Positions 34,313 through 43,900 of a stretch of 64,000 nt of DNA are shown here, in pieces; position 1 is the stretch's first letter; the number at the start of each line of letters is the position of its first letter. The stretch covers positions 61,142 to 125,141 of the forward strand of contig NZ_BMMS01000027.1 in assembly GCF_014646055.1 (NCBI RefSeq), in the 5' to 3' direction. This DNA is from Wenjunlia tyrosinilytica. Lineage in GTDB: Bacteria; Actinomycetota; Actinomycetes; Streptomycetales; Streptomycetaceae. Made by a program: the position numbers and the translations under genes. Under the pieces are notes generated by a model. It had not been told where the DNA came from. It saw only the letters and a program-made list of their open reading frames with translations, and ran no database searches.

Positions 34313-35476
34313 ATGACTGTGGGATTCGAATTTCGGTCGGCTGCAGATGACCAGGAGTTCGCGGCCTACCTCTCCCGGGCGCGCGAAGCGTTCGGGAAGG
34401 ACCCATACGAACCCGGCACGCTGCGCGGGCACGGCCTGGCGTCAGTGGCGGTGGGTCGCGCAGGTGTGGTCGGGGGAGGTCTGGCGTTCCCTTTCGAGCA
34501 GTACTTCGGAGGGCGGGCCGTACCATCGGGCGGACTGGCCTGGCTGACAGTAGCCCCCGAAGCCCGGGGCGTCGGACTGGGCGGCAGGATCACCGAGTTC
34601 GAGCTGGGCTGGCTTCGCGACGAGTGCGGTGCTGTTGTGGCCAGCGCGTGGACCCCGGCGGTCGGAATGTACAGGGCTTGGGGCTGGGAGGCCGCGACCG
34701 TGGCGTCGAGCTACGGGCTCAACCCGCGCGAGCTGGCGCGCCCAACGGGCGGCCACACCGTTACGCAGCCGACAGCAGAGGAGTGCTCCGCGCTCCGTGA
34801 CACCCTGGCGGCCGAGGCCAACGGGCCGGTGAACCGACCCGGTTGGTGGATCGACTGGAAGCGCCGGGTCACGCCGGACGCCTGCACCCTAGGAGTGGTT
34901 CGCGGGGGCGACCTGGTGGGCTATGCATCTTTCACCCACGACCAGGTGCAGCCTTGGGGTTTCGACATCGTGGTGCACGACTTCTGGTACGACGGACTGG
35001 ACACGGCTCCGGCGCTGATTGAAGCGCTGGCGGGCCGGTCACCGCAAGTGCGGCAGATCCGCTTCCGCAGGTCGGTACTGCCCAGATCGGCACCCCTTCA
35101 GTGGTCGCTCCTACAATACGCGGTGGAGGAACAGGGCTGGTATCCCTGGATGCTGAGGATCCTGGACGTCAAGGGGGCTCTAGAAGCGCGGGGTTGGGCG
35201 GCCTCCATGCAGGGAAGGGTCGACGTCGAGGTGGTGGAGCCCAGTGGGACGGCCCGGCCCTACCGGCTGTCCTTTGCCGACGGGCATCTGCGAGTCGAGC
35301 CCGGAGGGGCAGGGCATGTCCGATTGCCCGCCACGACCCTGGCTGCCTGGTACGCGGGTGGCCTGCCTCTGCGCCGCGCCCGTGCGTTGGGTATGGCAAC
35401 CGGGAGCCCTGACGAGGTCGGCCGACTGGATTCGCTTCTCGGAGGCTTCGAAGCGTGGCTTCCCGAGACCTTCTGA
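34313..35476 (+). CDS. Eis-like GNAT N-acetyltransferase
   Basis: This protein of about 387 residues starts at ATG 34313; a GTG at 34301 in the same frame is an alternative. It has the Eis architecture: an N-terminal GNAT domain with WLTVAPEARGVGLGGRI (acetyl-CoA loop), a second GNAT-like half, and a C-terminal sterol-carrier-protein-like domain ending near the last residues. Eis-type enzymes acetylate amines, including aminoglycosides. In this operon it may acetylate the amino group made by the DegT enzyme, or protect the host by acetylating the product. It closes the operon; SARP control sequences follow. Confidence 0.8.
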   Translation: MTVGFEFRSAADDQEFAAYLSRAREAFGKDPYEPGTLRGHGLASVAVGRAGVVGGGLAFPFEQYFGGRAVPSGGLAWLTVAPEARGVGLGGRITEFELGWLRDECGAVVASAWTPAVGMYRAWGWEAATVASSYGLNPRELARPTGGHTVTQPTAEECSALRDTLAAEANGPVNRPGWWIDWKRRVTPDACTLGVVRGGDLVGYASFTHDQVQPWGFDIVVHDFWYDGLDTAPALIEALAGRSPQVRQIRFRRSVLPRSAPLQWSLLQYAVEEQGWYPWMLRILDVKGALEARGWAASMQGRVDVEVVEPSGTARPYRLSFADGHLRVEPGGAGHVRLPATTLAAWYAGGLPLRRARALGMATGSPDEVGRLDSLLGGFEAWLPETF

Positions 35477-35823
35477 ACGGTTCCACCAGTCTGTTCGAGG
35501 GCCAATGGTCAAGTCTCTCCAATGTCTCTTGAACTACCTCGGAGCAGCGGCCTATCATATTACGGGAGTATGAACAGCAGGCTTGGTCATCGGTCATAGT
35601 GCCTGCTCGAGGGCCCATTCTGCGGCCCCTCGACACCGGTGCGGTGAGCACTCCCCCGCGCATTCCTGCCGCATGGCGGACGTGTAGAGAACTTGGCGGG
35701 CATTCATGGGTAGAGGCGCAATATTACCGTCCGCGCTGCGCTAGAGGTCTATACCATGCTGAGGTTGGGTTCGGTCTTGCTTCTGCGCTTGTCAAGCGGG
35801 GGCTGTGCAAAGGAAGTGGCAGC
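35477..35823. other. Intergenic region upstream of the SARP gene
   Basis: These 347 bp lack a supported gene. They are more AT-rich than the surroundings (tatcatattacgg, caatattaccg, ctataccatgc), as expected for a promoter region. One good promoter candidate is listed separately. The ribosome-binding site AGGAAG at 35811-35816 serves the SARP start. Frames open upstream of GTG 35824 are not supported. Confidence 0.55.
35529..35558 (+). promoter_or_regulatory. Candidate promoter for the SARP gene
   Basis: TTGAAC at 35529-35534 and TATCAT at 35553-35558 are spaced by 18 bp, a good vegetative-type promoter. It would give an mRNA leader of about 260 nt before GTG 35824, so a second, closer promoter near 35750 (TATACC) is possible. 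Confidence 0.45.
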
Positions 35824-37773
35824 GTGATCTCATCTCAATTGACGACGACCTCCCTGCGATTCGAAATCCTGGGGCCGGTCCGCGCCTGGCGTGACGGCGA
35901 GGAAGTCGACCTTGGGCCGGCACGGCAGCGAGCGGTGCTGGCACGGCTGCTGCTGTCTACGGGGCAACCCCAGACCATCCCAGACATCATTGCCGCGGTA
36001 TGGGGAGACGAACTGCCAGGCAATCCGCGCAATCTCGTCCACAAGTACGTCGGTGGTCTCCGCCGGGCGCTCGAACCGGCCACCACGACCTCTCGCACCA
36101 GCCAGCTGCTGCCGCTGAACGCCAACGGTTATATGCTCCGGGCCGATCGTCGGCAGGTGGACCTCGACAACTTCACCCGCACCGTCTCCGAAGGGATCAC
36201 GCTTGCCGACATCGACCTGGCGACCGCCCGCGACCGCTACAACACCGCGATCGGTCTTTGGCAGGGCGAGGCTTTCGGGCAGCTCTCCGGGGAGTTCTTC
36301 GCTGCGGAACGCCACCGCCTCGCCGAGCGGCTGCTCACTGCGCACGAGGACCGCATTGCGATCGACCTCGCTCTCGGCGGCCATGCCGAAGCGGCAATCG
36401 AAGTGACCGCCCTTCTCACCGGGAACCCGCTCCGCGAACACCTCTCCGTACTTCTGATGACTGCCCTGTACCTGTCTGGCCGTCAAGCCGACGCGCTCCG
36501 AGTCTTCCACGACTATCGCCGCAACTTGGTCTCCGAGCTCGGCATCGAACCGGCGCAGGAGTTGCAGCGCGTCCACCGTCAGATCCTGGCCGGGCAGCCT
36601 GTCCGACAGATCACGTTGTCTACCGGCAAGACGATCGAACCCGCTGGGCGTTCTTCGGCCAGGGCCGACATCGGGGGCGCAGGGAGAGCGTCGAAACGCC
36701 ACAACCCGCTCTGTCACCTAGGGCCGGACATCAGCGACTTCACCGGCCGGGAACGGCAGGTCACCGAGATATGCTCCATCCTGGCTGAACCTGGCGATAC
36801 ACCGCCGGTCGTTGTCATCACAGGGATGGCCGGCGTGGGCAAGAGCGCCCTCGCGATCCGTGCCGCCCACCTGATGAAATCCCGCTTTCCCGGCGGTCAG
36901 TTCTACCTCAATCTTCGCGGAATGACCTCCGATCCGGTCCAGCCCGCCCAGGCGTTCCAGCGCCTACTGCGGCTGCTGGGCTCCGATGGCTCCGAGCAGG
37001 TGTATACCGACGACGAACTCGGCGAGCTCTATCGCACGGCGGTCCGCGGGCGCATGCTCACCGTGCTCGACGATGCGGCGGACGAACGGCAGGTCCGTCC
37101 GCTCCTCTCCGGCGCACCCACGCTCATCACGAGCCGTCGCAGGCTCGCTGGCCTGCATGGCGCGCGCATCATCGAACTCGACACGATGGCTGCGGAAGAT
37201 GCTCTTCGGATGCTCAGCCAGATCATCGGCAGCGACCGGACTGGCGCCGACCCCAGGGCGGCCGCGCGGATCCTGGACCACACTGAGGGGCTTCCTCTCG
37301 CCTTGCGCATAGCGGGCGCCCGACTCGTGGCGCGGCCGCACTGGACCCTTGGGCAGTTCGCTGACCGCCTCGGCGACCGGGAACGACGCCTGGCCGAACT
37401 CGCCCACAGCGACCTTGAGGTCCGGATGGCACTCGCGGCAACCCTGCACCACCTCTCCCAGGAGAGCACGCAGGCCTTCCTCAACTTGGCCGCGCACGGC
37501 GCGCACACCTTCACTGCTGCTGACGCCGCCGGAATCCTCGGCACGGACGAGCTGGAAGCCGCGGACATCATCGAGGAGTTGGTCGACCTGCGCCTGGTCC
37601 ACGTCGAGCACGGTCAGGGTACCGGTCGGCTAGCCTACCGCCTGCGTGATCTCGTCCGGTTGTTCGCATGCGGTCAGGCCGCCGCCCACCAGCGGCACCC
37701 GCAACAGCCCAGCTCCAGGAGTGGCCCGACCTTCCGCCGCCAGGGTGTCCTGCAGAGTCTCCAGATCTCGTAG
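35824..37773 (+). CDS. SARP/AfsR-family pathway activator
   Basis: This 649-residue protein starts at GTG 35824, fixed by AGGAAG seven bases upstream; the frame is open further 5' but without similarity. Order: an OmpR-like winged-helix DNA-binding domain (RFEILGPVRAWRDG at the start, QRAVLARLLLS), a bacterial transcriptional activation domain to about residue 260, then an NB-ARC ATPase with Walker A GMAGVGKSALA (about residue 334). The C-terminus stops soon after the NB-ARC region, without the TPR repeats of full AfsR. SARPs activate secondary-metabolite operons by binding direct heptamer repeats near the -35. It lies between the sugar-like operon and the assembly-line genes and is the most likely cluster activator. 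Confidence 0.9.
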   Translation: MISSQLTTTSLRFEILGPVRAWRDGEEVDLGPARQRAVLARLLLSTGQPQTIPDIIAAVWGDELPGNPRNLVHKYVGGLRRALEPATTTSRTSQLLPLNANGYMLRADRRQVDLDNFTRTVSEGITLADIDLATARDRYNTAIGLWQGEAFGQLSGEFFAAERHRLAERLLTAHEDRIAIDLALGGHAEAAIEVTALLTGNPLREHLSVLLMTALYLSGRQADALRVFHDYRRNLVSELGIEPAQELQRVHRQILAGQPVRQITLSTGKTIEPAGRSSARADIGGAGRASKRHNPLCHLGPDISDFTGRERQVTEICSILAEPGDTPPVVVITGMAGVGKSALAIRAAHLMKSRFPGGQFYLNLRGMTSDPVQPAQAFQRLLRLLGSDGSEQVYTDDELGELYRTAVRGRMLTVLDDAADERQVRPLLSGAPTLITSRRRLAGLHGARIIELDTMAAEDALRMLSQIIGSDRTGADPRAAARILDHTEGLPLALRIAGARLVARPHWTLGQFADRLGDRERRLAELAHSDLEVRMALAATLHHLSQESTQAFLNLAAHGAHTFTAADAAGILGTDELEAADIIEELVDLRLVHVEHGQGTGRLAYRLRDLVRLFACGQAAAHQRHPQQPSSRSGPTFRRQGVLQSLQIS

Positions 37774-37786
37774 CCCGATTGCGGAT

Positions 37787-37829
37787 GTCCCCGGGCGGCA
37801 GTAAGGGATCAGGGCTCCCCGCCGGGGAC
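37787..37829. terminator. Hairpin between convergent SARP and LLM genes
   Basis: GTCCCCGGGCGG (37787-37798) can pair with CCGCCGGGGAC (37819-37829) with one bulge, in the short gap between two convergent genes. A bidirectional terminator is likely, though no T-run follows. Confidence 0.45.
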
Positions 37830-37833
37830 GCCT

Positions 37834-38736
37834 CTATCGTCCGGCCGGAACGAGGTCGGCGACCTCGGCGGCCACCTTTCCCAGCGAGATGACCGCGTTC
37901 TCGTTGTGCACGGCCGGCAGCGAGACGATGACGTGGTCAATGCCCAGTGCGGCCAACCGCTCAAGGTGCGCGACGGAGGCGGCCGGATCAGTGCGAGGGT
38001 CGTCCTTGAGCTTGAACTGGCTGAGCACGGTCTTCTCGATCTCCTCGTACGGACGCCCGAGGCGGTCGCAGTGCTCGCGCAGGACCGCGAGCTTGTGCGG
38101 TAGGTCCGGGGCGTCATAGAGGTTGCAGGCGTCGGCGTACTGCGCGACCAGCCGCAGCGTCTTCCGCTCACCGGTGCCGCCGACGAGGATCGGCGGGTGC
38201 GGCCGCGCCGTGTCCACCCTTCCGAGCGGCGGTGGGGAATTGAGCGGGCGGGCCAGTCGGTAGTGCGTCCCGATGTAGGGGGAGTCGTCGTTGGCGAACA
38301 TCCGGCCGGTGATCTGCAGGGTCTCCTCGAGACGCTCAAACCGCTCCGCCATCGGGGGGAATGTCACCCCGAGCCCGTCGTGCTCCTCCCGGTACCAGGC
38401 GGCGCCGATTCCCAGGTAGGCCCGCCCGCCTGACAGCACGTCGAGCGTTGTGACCAGCTTGCCCAGCAGGCCCGGATGGCGGTAGGTCACGCCGGTGCAC
38501 AGGGTGCCGAGGCTGATGTCGGACGTTAGTGCGGCGGCGAAGGAGAGCGCCGCGTACCCGTCCAGCATCGGGTCCTCGGCCCGGCCGTTGATCGTGACCT
38601 GGAAGTAGTGGTCCATCAGCCAGAGGCTGGCCAGGCCGTGCGTATCGGCGTCGCGGGCGATCCGGCCGAGAATCGGGCCGATCCGGGCAGGCCCACCGGG
38701 CCACCGGAAGGCGGGAACAGTCAGTCCAAGACGCAT
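37834..38736 (-). CDS. LLM-class F420-dependent oxidoreductase
   Basis: This 300-residue luciferase-like (bacterial luciferase fold) flavin/F420 enzyme starts at ATG 38736 behind AAAGGGG. Landmarks are MRLGLTVPAF, SLWLMDHYFQ, GTLCTGVTYRHPGLLGK and GGRAYLGIGAAWYREEHDG, typical of the F420-dependent LLM group. The C-terminal GIDHVIVSLPA is also usual. It is transcribed opposite to the NRPS genes, sharing a 190-bp divergent upstream region with the FAAL gene. It may reduce or oxidise a pathway intermediate. It is not closely similar to the LLM domains embedded in the two NRPS A domains. Confidence 0.9.
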   Translation of the reverse strand: MRLGLTVPAFRWPGGPARIGPILGRIARDADTHGLASLWLMDHYFQVTINGRAEDPMLDGYAALSFAAALTSDISLGTLCTGVTYRHPGLLGKLVTTLDVLSGGRAYLGIGAAWYREEHDGLGVTFPPMAERFERLEETLQITGRMFANDDSPYIGTHYRLARPLNSPPPLGRVDTARPHPPILVGGTGERKTLRLVAQYADACNLYDAPDLPHKLAVLREHCDRLGRPYEEIEKTVLSQFKLKDDPRTDPAASVAHLERLAALGIDHVIVSLPAVHNENAVISLGKVAAEVADLVPAGR

Positions 38737-38927
38737 GGCGAGACCCCTTTGCGGCGGCTGGCTTGTTGGTTATTCATCAAACTAGCCGAAATCGATGCCT
38801 TCAAGGTGCGCGGACGCGGGCTCGCAGTGGGGCTTCACTGTGCCGCAGCCGGAGTTCACGGGGGCTTCAGTCGGCGCTTGTAGCGTTACGGGACACGAAA
38901 GCTGATTGTGAGAAGGGTAGTCCAGGG

Positions 38928-40940
38928 TTGTTGGCGGAGACAGATCTCAACGGGGTGCTGAGGTGGCGTGCCGAGAACGATCCTGACGGCGTTCCCTACA
39001 CTTTCCTCAAGGGATTCCAGGGAAGCGAATTCACATCCGGTCAATCGCTAACCAACCATGAACTCTTGGTCCGTTCCAAGGCGTTGGCAGCTCGCATTCA
39101 GGAGGGCGCGAAGCCGGGGGACCGGACCCTGATCCTCAACCAGCCCGGGCTGGACTACATCGTCGGAGTCTTCGCGAGCATGCTCGCTGGGACGGTCGCC
39201 GTGCCGGCGTATCCGCCGGAGCAGACCCGGCTGAACCGGGGCCTGGAGCGCATCCGGGGCGTCGCCGACGATGCCCGTCCCAGCTGCGTCCTGGTGGACG
39301 ACGCGACGGCGGCCGCGGTCGGTGACGCTCTGCGGGCCGCGCTCCCCGAGGCGCGGTGGATCGACTCGACCGCCGCCGACCCAGAGCTCGAGGACGCCTG
39401 GCGGGAGCCGGGGACCGGATCGGCCGATCTTGCGGTGCTGCAGTACACCTCCGGCTCGACCGGGCACCCCAAGGGGGTAATGCTTTCGCACGGGAACTTG
39501 ATGCGGAATCTGCGCGCAGGGCGCGACGCCTACGGCATCGAAGGCCGGATGGACGGGGTTTTCTGGATTCCTCCCTACCATGACATGGGCCTCATCGGCG
39601 GAATCCTAATGACGCTTTTCTGTGGCGGGCGGGCCCGCCTCTTCGCGCCGTTCGCCTTTCTCCGGTATCCGCTGCGCTGGGTCCGGGCCATGTCCGAATT
39701 TGGCTCCTATGTCAGCGCGGCCCCGAACTTCGCGTACGAGATGGCGGCCCGTGCCGGTCGGGACGCCCCCGAAGAGGTCGCCCGACTGGATCTGAGCGGC
39801 TGGCAGGTCGCCATATCCGGCGCCGAACCGGTGCACTGGAAAACGCTCGAGGAATTCTCCTCAATATTCGCCCCGGCTGGATTCCGACGCGACGCGTTCC
39901 ACCCGTCCTACGGGTTGGCGGAGAACACGCTGGTCGTGACCGGCCGGCCCTGCGGCCGGTCCGTGGTGAGGCTGGATGCGGGCGAGCTGGAACGGCATCG
40001 GGTCCGGGAGACGGCTCCGGGGCCGACCGCGCGCACGGTGGTCGGGTGCGGCACCGGAGCCGATCCCGAGCAGCGGGTCGAGATCGTCGACCCGTGGACT
40101 GGACTCCGCTGCGCCGAGGACACTATCGGCGAGATCTGGGTGAGCGGCGGAAGCGTGGCACTGGGCTACTGGAACCGCCCGGAGGAGACGGAGTCGACTT
40201 TCCGCGCGTCCATCGGTGGTGTCGACGGGCCGTTCCTGCGGACCGGCGACCTCGGCTTCCTGCGGGACGGCGAGCTGTTCGTCACCGGCCGGTCGAAGGA
40301 CCTGGTCATCGTTCGTGGACGCAACCACTACCCACAGGACCTGGAGCGGACCGCGGAGGCGGCGCACCCTGGCGTGCGCTCCGGTCGGTGCGTGGCGCTC
40401 TCGGCCGACCACGAGGGCGCCGACGAACTGGTGGTCGCCGTCGAGGGGCCGCCAGCGGCTGACGAGAGAGTTCGCGCGGAGATCGCCGAGGCGATCAGGG
40501 CTGCGATCGGCGAGCAGCATGGGATCGCCGTGCACGCGGTTGCGTTCGTGCCGCGGGGCGGGATCCGCCGGACATCGAGCGGGAAGCTCCGGCGCTCCGC
40601 TGTCCGGGCTTCATATCTGGCCCACGAGTACGTCTCGCATACCCCTAGCCGGGCCCCCTACACTGCCCCGCGCGACGCGATCGAGCGGACCGTCGCCGCG
40701 ATCTGGAGCAGCGTCCTGGCCGTGGAACGGGTCGGAATCCACGACCAGTTCTTCGAACTGGGCGGGGATTCACTCAAGGCGGTCCGGCTGCTGGCCCGGC
40801 TGAACGCCAGCGAGGGCTACACGCTGACGCTGTCCGACGTGGCGAGCGCGCACACGGTGGAGGAGTTCGCGGATGTGGTCCGCAGGCGCGGCGGGCGCTC
40901 GGCGATCGCCGCACAGGACATCCAGATCGATCTCGGCTGA
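38928..40940 (+). CDS. Fatty acyl-AMP ligase fused to an acyl carrier protein (loading module)
   Basis: This protein of about 670 residues has an uncertain start: TTG 38928 is preferred, with GAGAAGGG upstream, and no ATG or GTG fits. The FAAL domain has YTSGSTGHPKGVMLSHGNLM and WIPPYHDMGLIGG. APNFAYEMAAR, RTGDLGFLRDGELFVTGRSK and a C-terminal SSGKLRRSA also fit; these are diagnostic of FAALs rather than acyl-CoA ligases. The C-terminal carrier domain has FFELGGDSLKAVRLL with the phosphopantetheine Ser. The enzyme activates a free fatty acid as acyl-AMP and loads it on its own ACP, giving a lipo-initiated assembly line. Chain length cannot be read from sequence. NRPS module 1 starts 23 bp downstream. 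Confidence 0.88.
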   Translation: MLAETDLNGVLRWRAENDPDGVPYTFLKGFQGSEFTSGQSLTNHELLVRSKALAARIQEGAKPGDRTLILNQPGLDYIVGVFASMLAGTVAVPAYPPEQTRLNRGLERIRGVADDARPSCVLVDDATAAAVGDALRAALPEARWIDSTAADPELEDAWREPGTGSADLAVLQYTSGSTGHPKGVMLSHGNLMRNLRAGRDAYGIEGRMDGVFWIPPYHDMGLIGGILMTLFCGGRARLFAPFAFLRYPLRWVRAMSEFGSYVSAAPNFAYEMAARAGRDAPEEVARLDLSGWQVAISGAEPVHWKTLEEFSSIFAPAGFRRDAFHPSYGLAENTLVVTGRPCGRSVVRLDAGELERHRVRETAPGPTARTVVGCGTGADPEQRVEIVDPWTGLRCAEDTIGEIWVSGGSVALGYWNRPEETESTFRASIGGVDGPFLRTGDLGFLRDGELFVTGRSKDLVIVRGRNHYPQDLERTAEAAHPGVRSGRCVALSADHEGADELVVAVEGPPAADERVRAEIAEAIRAAIGEQHGIAVHAVAFVPRGGIRRTSSGKLRRSAVRASYLAHEYVSHTPSRAPYTAPRDAIERTVAAIWSSVLAVERVGIHDQFFELGGDSLKAVRLLARLNASEGYTLTLSDVASAHTVEEFADVVRRRGGRSAIAAQDIQIDLG

Positions 40941-40963
40941 CAGCCGGCGGGGGAAGGGGCGGG

Positions 40964-43900
40964 ATGGTTCCCGAGAGCATCGCAGAGCTGGTGGGCTCGC
41001 TGGCCGCACAGGGTGTGGGGGTCTTCCTGGAGGAGGGTCGGCTGCAGTGCCGCGGCCCGCGGGGCGTCCTCTCGGCCGAGCTCCTGGAGACCATACGCGG
41101 CCACCGGGACGAGATCGTGCGGTTCCTGGAGCGCGAACACGATCCCTCGCGGCCGCACCCCCTGACCGCAGGTCAGCAGAGCCTCCTGCTGCACCAGCGA
41201 CTGACGCCGAACAGCGTCGCCTACAACCTCGCGTTTGCGGCGAACGCCGACAACGCGCTGGACGCGGAGTCCCTGGACGCTGCCCTCCGCGAAGTGGTCA
41301 CCCGCCACTCGATCCTGCGGACCACGTACGCGTGGCAGGACGGCGAGCCGACCCAGCGCACCCAGCCGGTTCCTGCGCGGATTCTCGACACCCAAACGGT
41401 AGCGGCCGAGCTGGTGGAAAGCACGGTCGAGGCGTTCATGGACCGCCCGTTCGACCTCGAGCGCGAGGCGCCGATCCGTGCCGCGATCATCTGTACCGGC
41501 CTCGAGGATCAGCGGCCGGTGATCGTCCTGGTGGTCCATCACATCGCGGCGGACCTCTGGTCCATCGACGTAATCGTCGAGCAGTGGCTCGGCGGGTACC
41601 GGAACCGCGTGGACAATGGCGGCCCGCGGTCGGCGCCGATTGGCAGCAACTTCATCGACCAGGTACGCAGCGAGGCGGCCTGGCTGGCCAGCTCAGCGGC
41701 CGACGTGGAACGCAGTCTCGCATTCTGGCGCGACCGGCTCGGCGATGAACCGGCCGTGCTGAACCTGCCGTTCGACCGGCCGCACCCGGCCGTGCAGAGC
41801 TTCGGCGGCGGCCGGATTTCCCTTGAGCTGGACGCGGCTCTGTCCACGCGTATCGACGCGCTCGCGCGCAAAGCCGATGTTACGCCTAATATGCTCTTTC
41901 TGTCGGCCTTCCAGGTGCTGCTCCAGAAGTACAGCGGTTCGGACGACGTCGTGGTCGGCACACCGGTCGCGGGGCGCCGAACCCCCCCGGTACAGAACGC
42001 GGTGGGCTTTTTCGCCGACCCCGTAGTGGTTCGCGCCGATCTCCGCGGCGACCCCCCCTTTGCCCACGTTCTCGACGCCACGCGGGCGAACCTGCTGAAC
42101 GCCCTTGATCACCCCTATCCCTTCCCGCTGCTCGTCGAACAGCTCAACCCCGTCCGCGATCCGAGACGGTCACCGCTCTTCCAGGTCATGTACGTCTGGC
42201 AGCAGACGCGCCAGCGTCATGACCAGGTGCGGCTGACCCCGCTCTCCTCGTCGGGCCAGCGCGGTGCCGCGTACGACCTGGTCCTGTCGGTCGGACAGTC
42301 CGGCGGGCGCTTCAGCTGCTCCTGGAGCTACAACCTCGGCCTCTTTAATCGGTCGACGGTTGAGCGCATGGCGCACGCTTTCCTCGAGATCCTCGGCGGG
42401 ATAGTGGCGCGCCCCTCGGACCCAATCTCGCTGCTCCCCTCGATGTCCGCCGACGAGCTGGGCGCCGTCCGTCGTGTGTCGGCCGGGCCGGTCACGGAAC
42501 TGTGCGAGCCACCGTGGCCCGAGCAGTTCGACTCCCAGGCGCGGCGGACGCCGACGGCGACGGCGCTGGTCTGCGGGGACGAGACACTGACCTACCAGCA
42601 ACTCGCCGACCGCGTGGGCCGATGCTCCGCTGCACTTCGGGCACGGGGCGTGGCCGAGGAGGTGCGTGTCGGCCTATGTATCGAGCGATCGGCCGCCCTG
42701 GTAGTGGCGATGCTGGCGATCGCCCGGGCTGGCGGGGTCTATGTCCCCCTCGATCCGGACTACCCGGCGGACCGCCTCGCCCACATGGCGTCGGACTCGG
42801 GGATTGCCCTGTGCGTTGCTGACGAGCGAGGCAGGCTGGCCCTCCGGTCCCACCGCGGCGAAGTTCTCGACCTCGATGTGCTGATTGGCGAAGCGGCGGC
42901 CCTGGAGCCATCGCCAGCCGCTGCGGTCTCGGGCGACGCGCTCGCGTACTTGATCTACACGTCGGGATCGACCGGCCGCCCCAAGGGAGTGATGGTCACA
43001 CGGCGCAACGTCGCCAACCTCTTCGCAGGCCTCGACGGTTCCGTGGGGGAGGGGCCGGGAACGGCGCAGGCCCAGCCGGTCTGGCTCGCCGTGACGAGCG
43101 TCTGCTTCGACATCTCGGTACTTGAACTGCTCTGGACCCTCTGCCGGGGCCACCAGGTAGTGATCGAGCCCGAGTTGTGGACCGCGCGTGCCCGGCCCGT
43201 TCCGTCCCGGGACAGGCGGAAGGTCGACTTCAGCTTGTTCTACTTCGCCGCCGAACCGGGCCCGCGACGCGGCAGCGAGGTCTACCGACTGCTCCTCGAC
43301 GGGGCCCGGTTCGCGGACACCCACGGTCTGCACGCGGTCTGGCTGCCTGAGCGGCACTTCCACGCCTTCGGCGGCGCCTACCCGAATCCGTCCGTTCTGG
43401 CGGCCGCCGTCGCGGCGGTGACGGAGCGGGTCGGGATCCGGGCCGGGAGCGTCGTCCTGCCGCTGCAGGACCAGCTGCGGGTCGCCGAGGAATGGGCCGC
43501 GGTCGACAACCTGGCGGACGGACGCGTCGGTCTGTCGTTCGCCTCCGGCTGGCAACCCGACGACTTCGTGCTGGCGCCCACGCGCTACGCCGACCGTCGC
43601 GAGACGATGTGGCAGGACATCGAGACCGTCCGCAGGCTCTGGCGCGGCGAGTCCGCACCCCGAACCAACGGCGTCGGGGCTGAGGTCCAGGTCACCACGC
43701 TGCCCCGGCCGGTCCAGCTCGAGCTCCCGGCCTGGGCGACTGCGGCAGGAAGTGACGAAACCTTCCGCCAGGCCGGCGAACGCGGCCTGAACATCCTTAC
43801 CCACCTGCTGGGCCAGAACATCCACGAGCTGGCGCGGAGGATCCGTGTCTACCGGGAGTCGAGGGCCGCCGCCGGGCACGACGAAGGCGTCGTGACTCTG

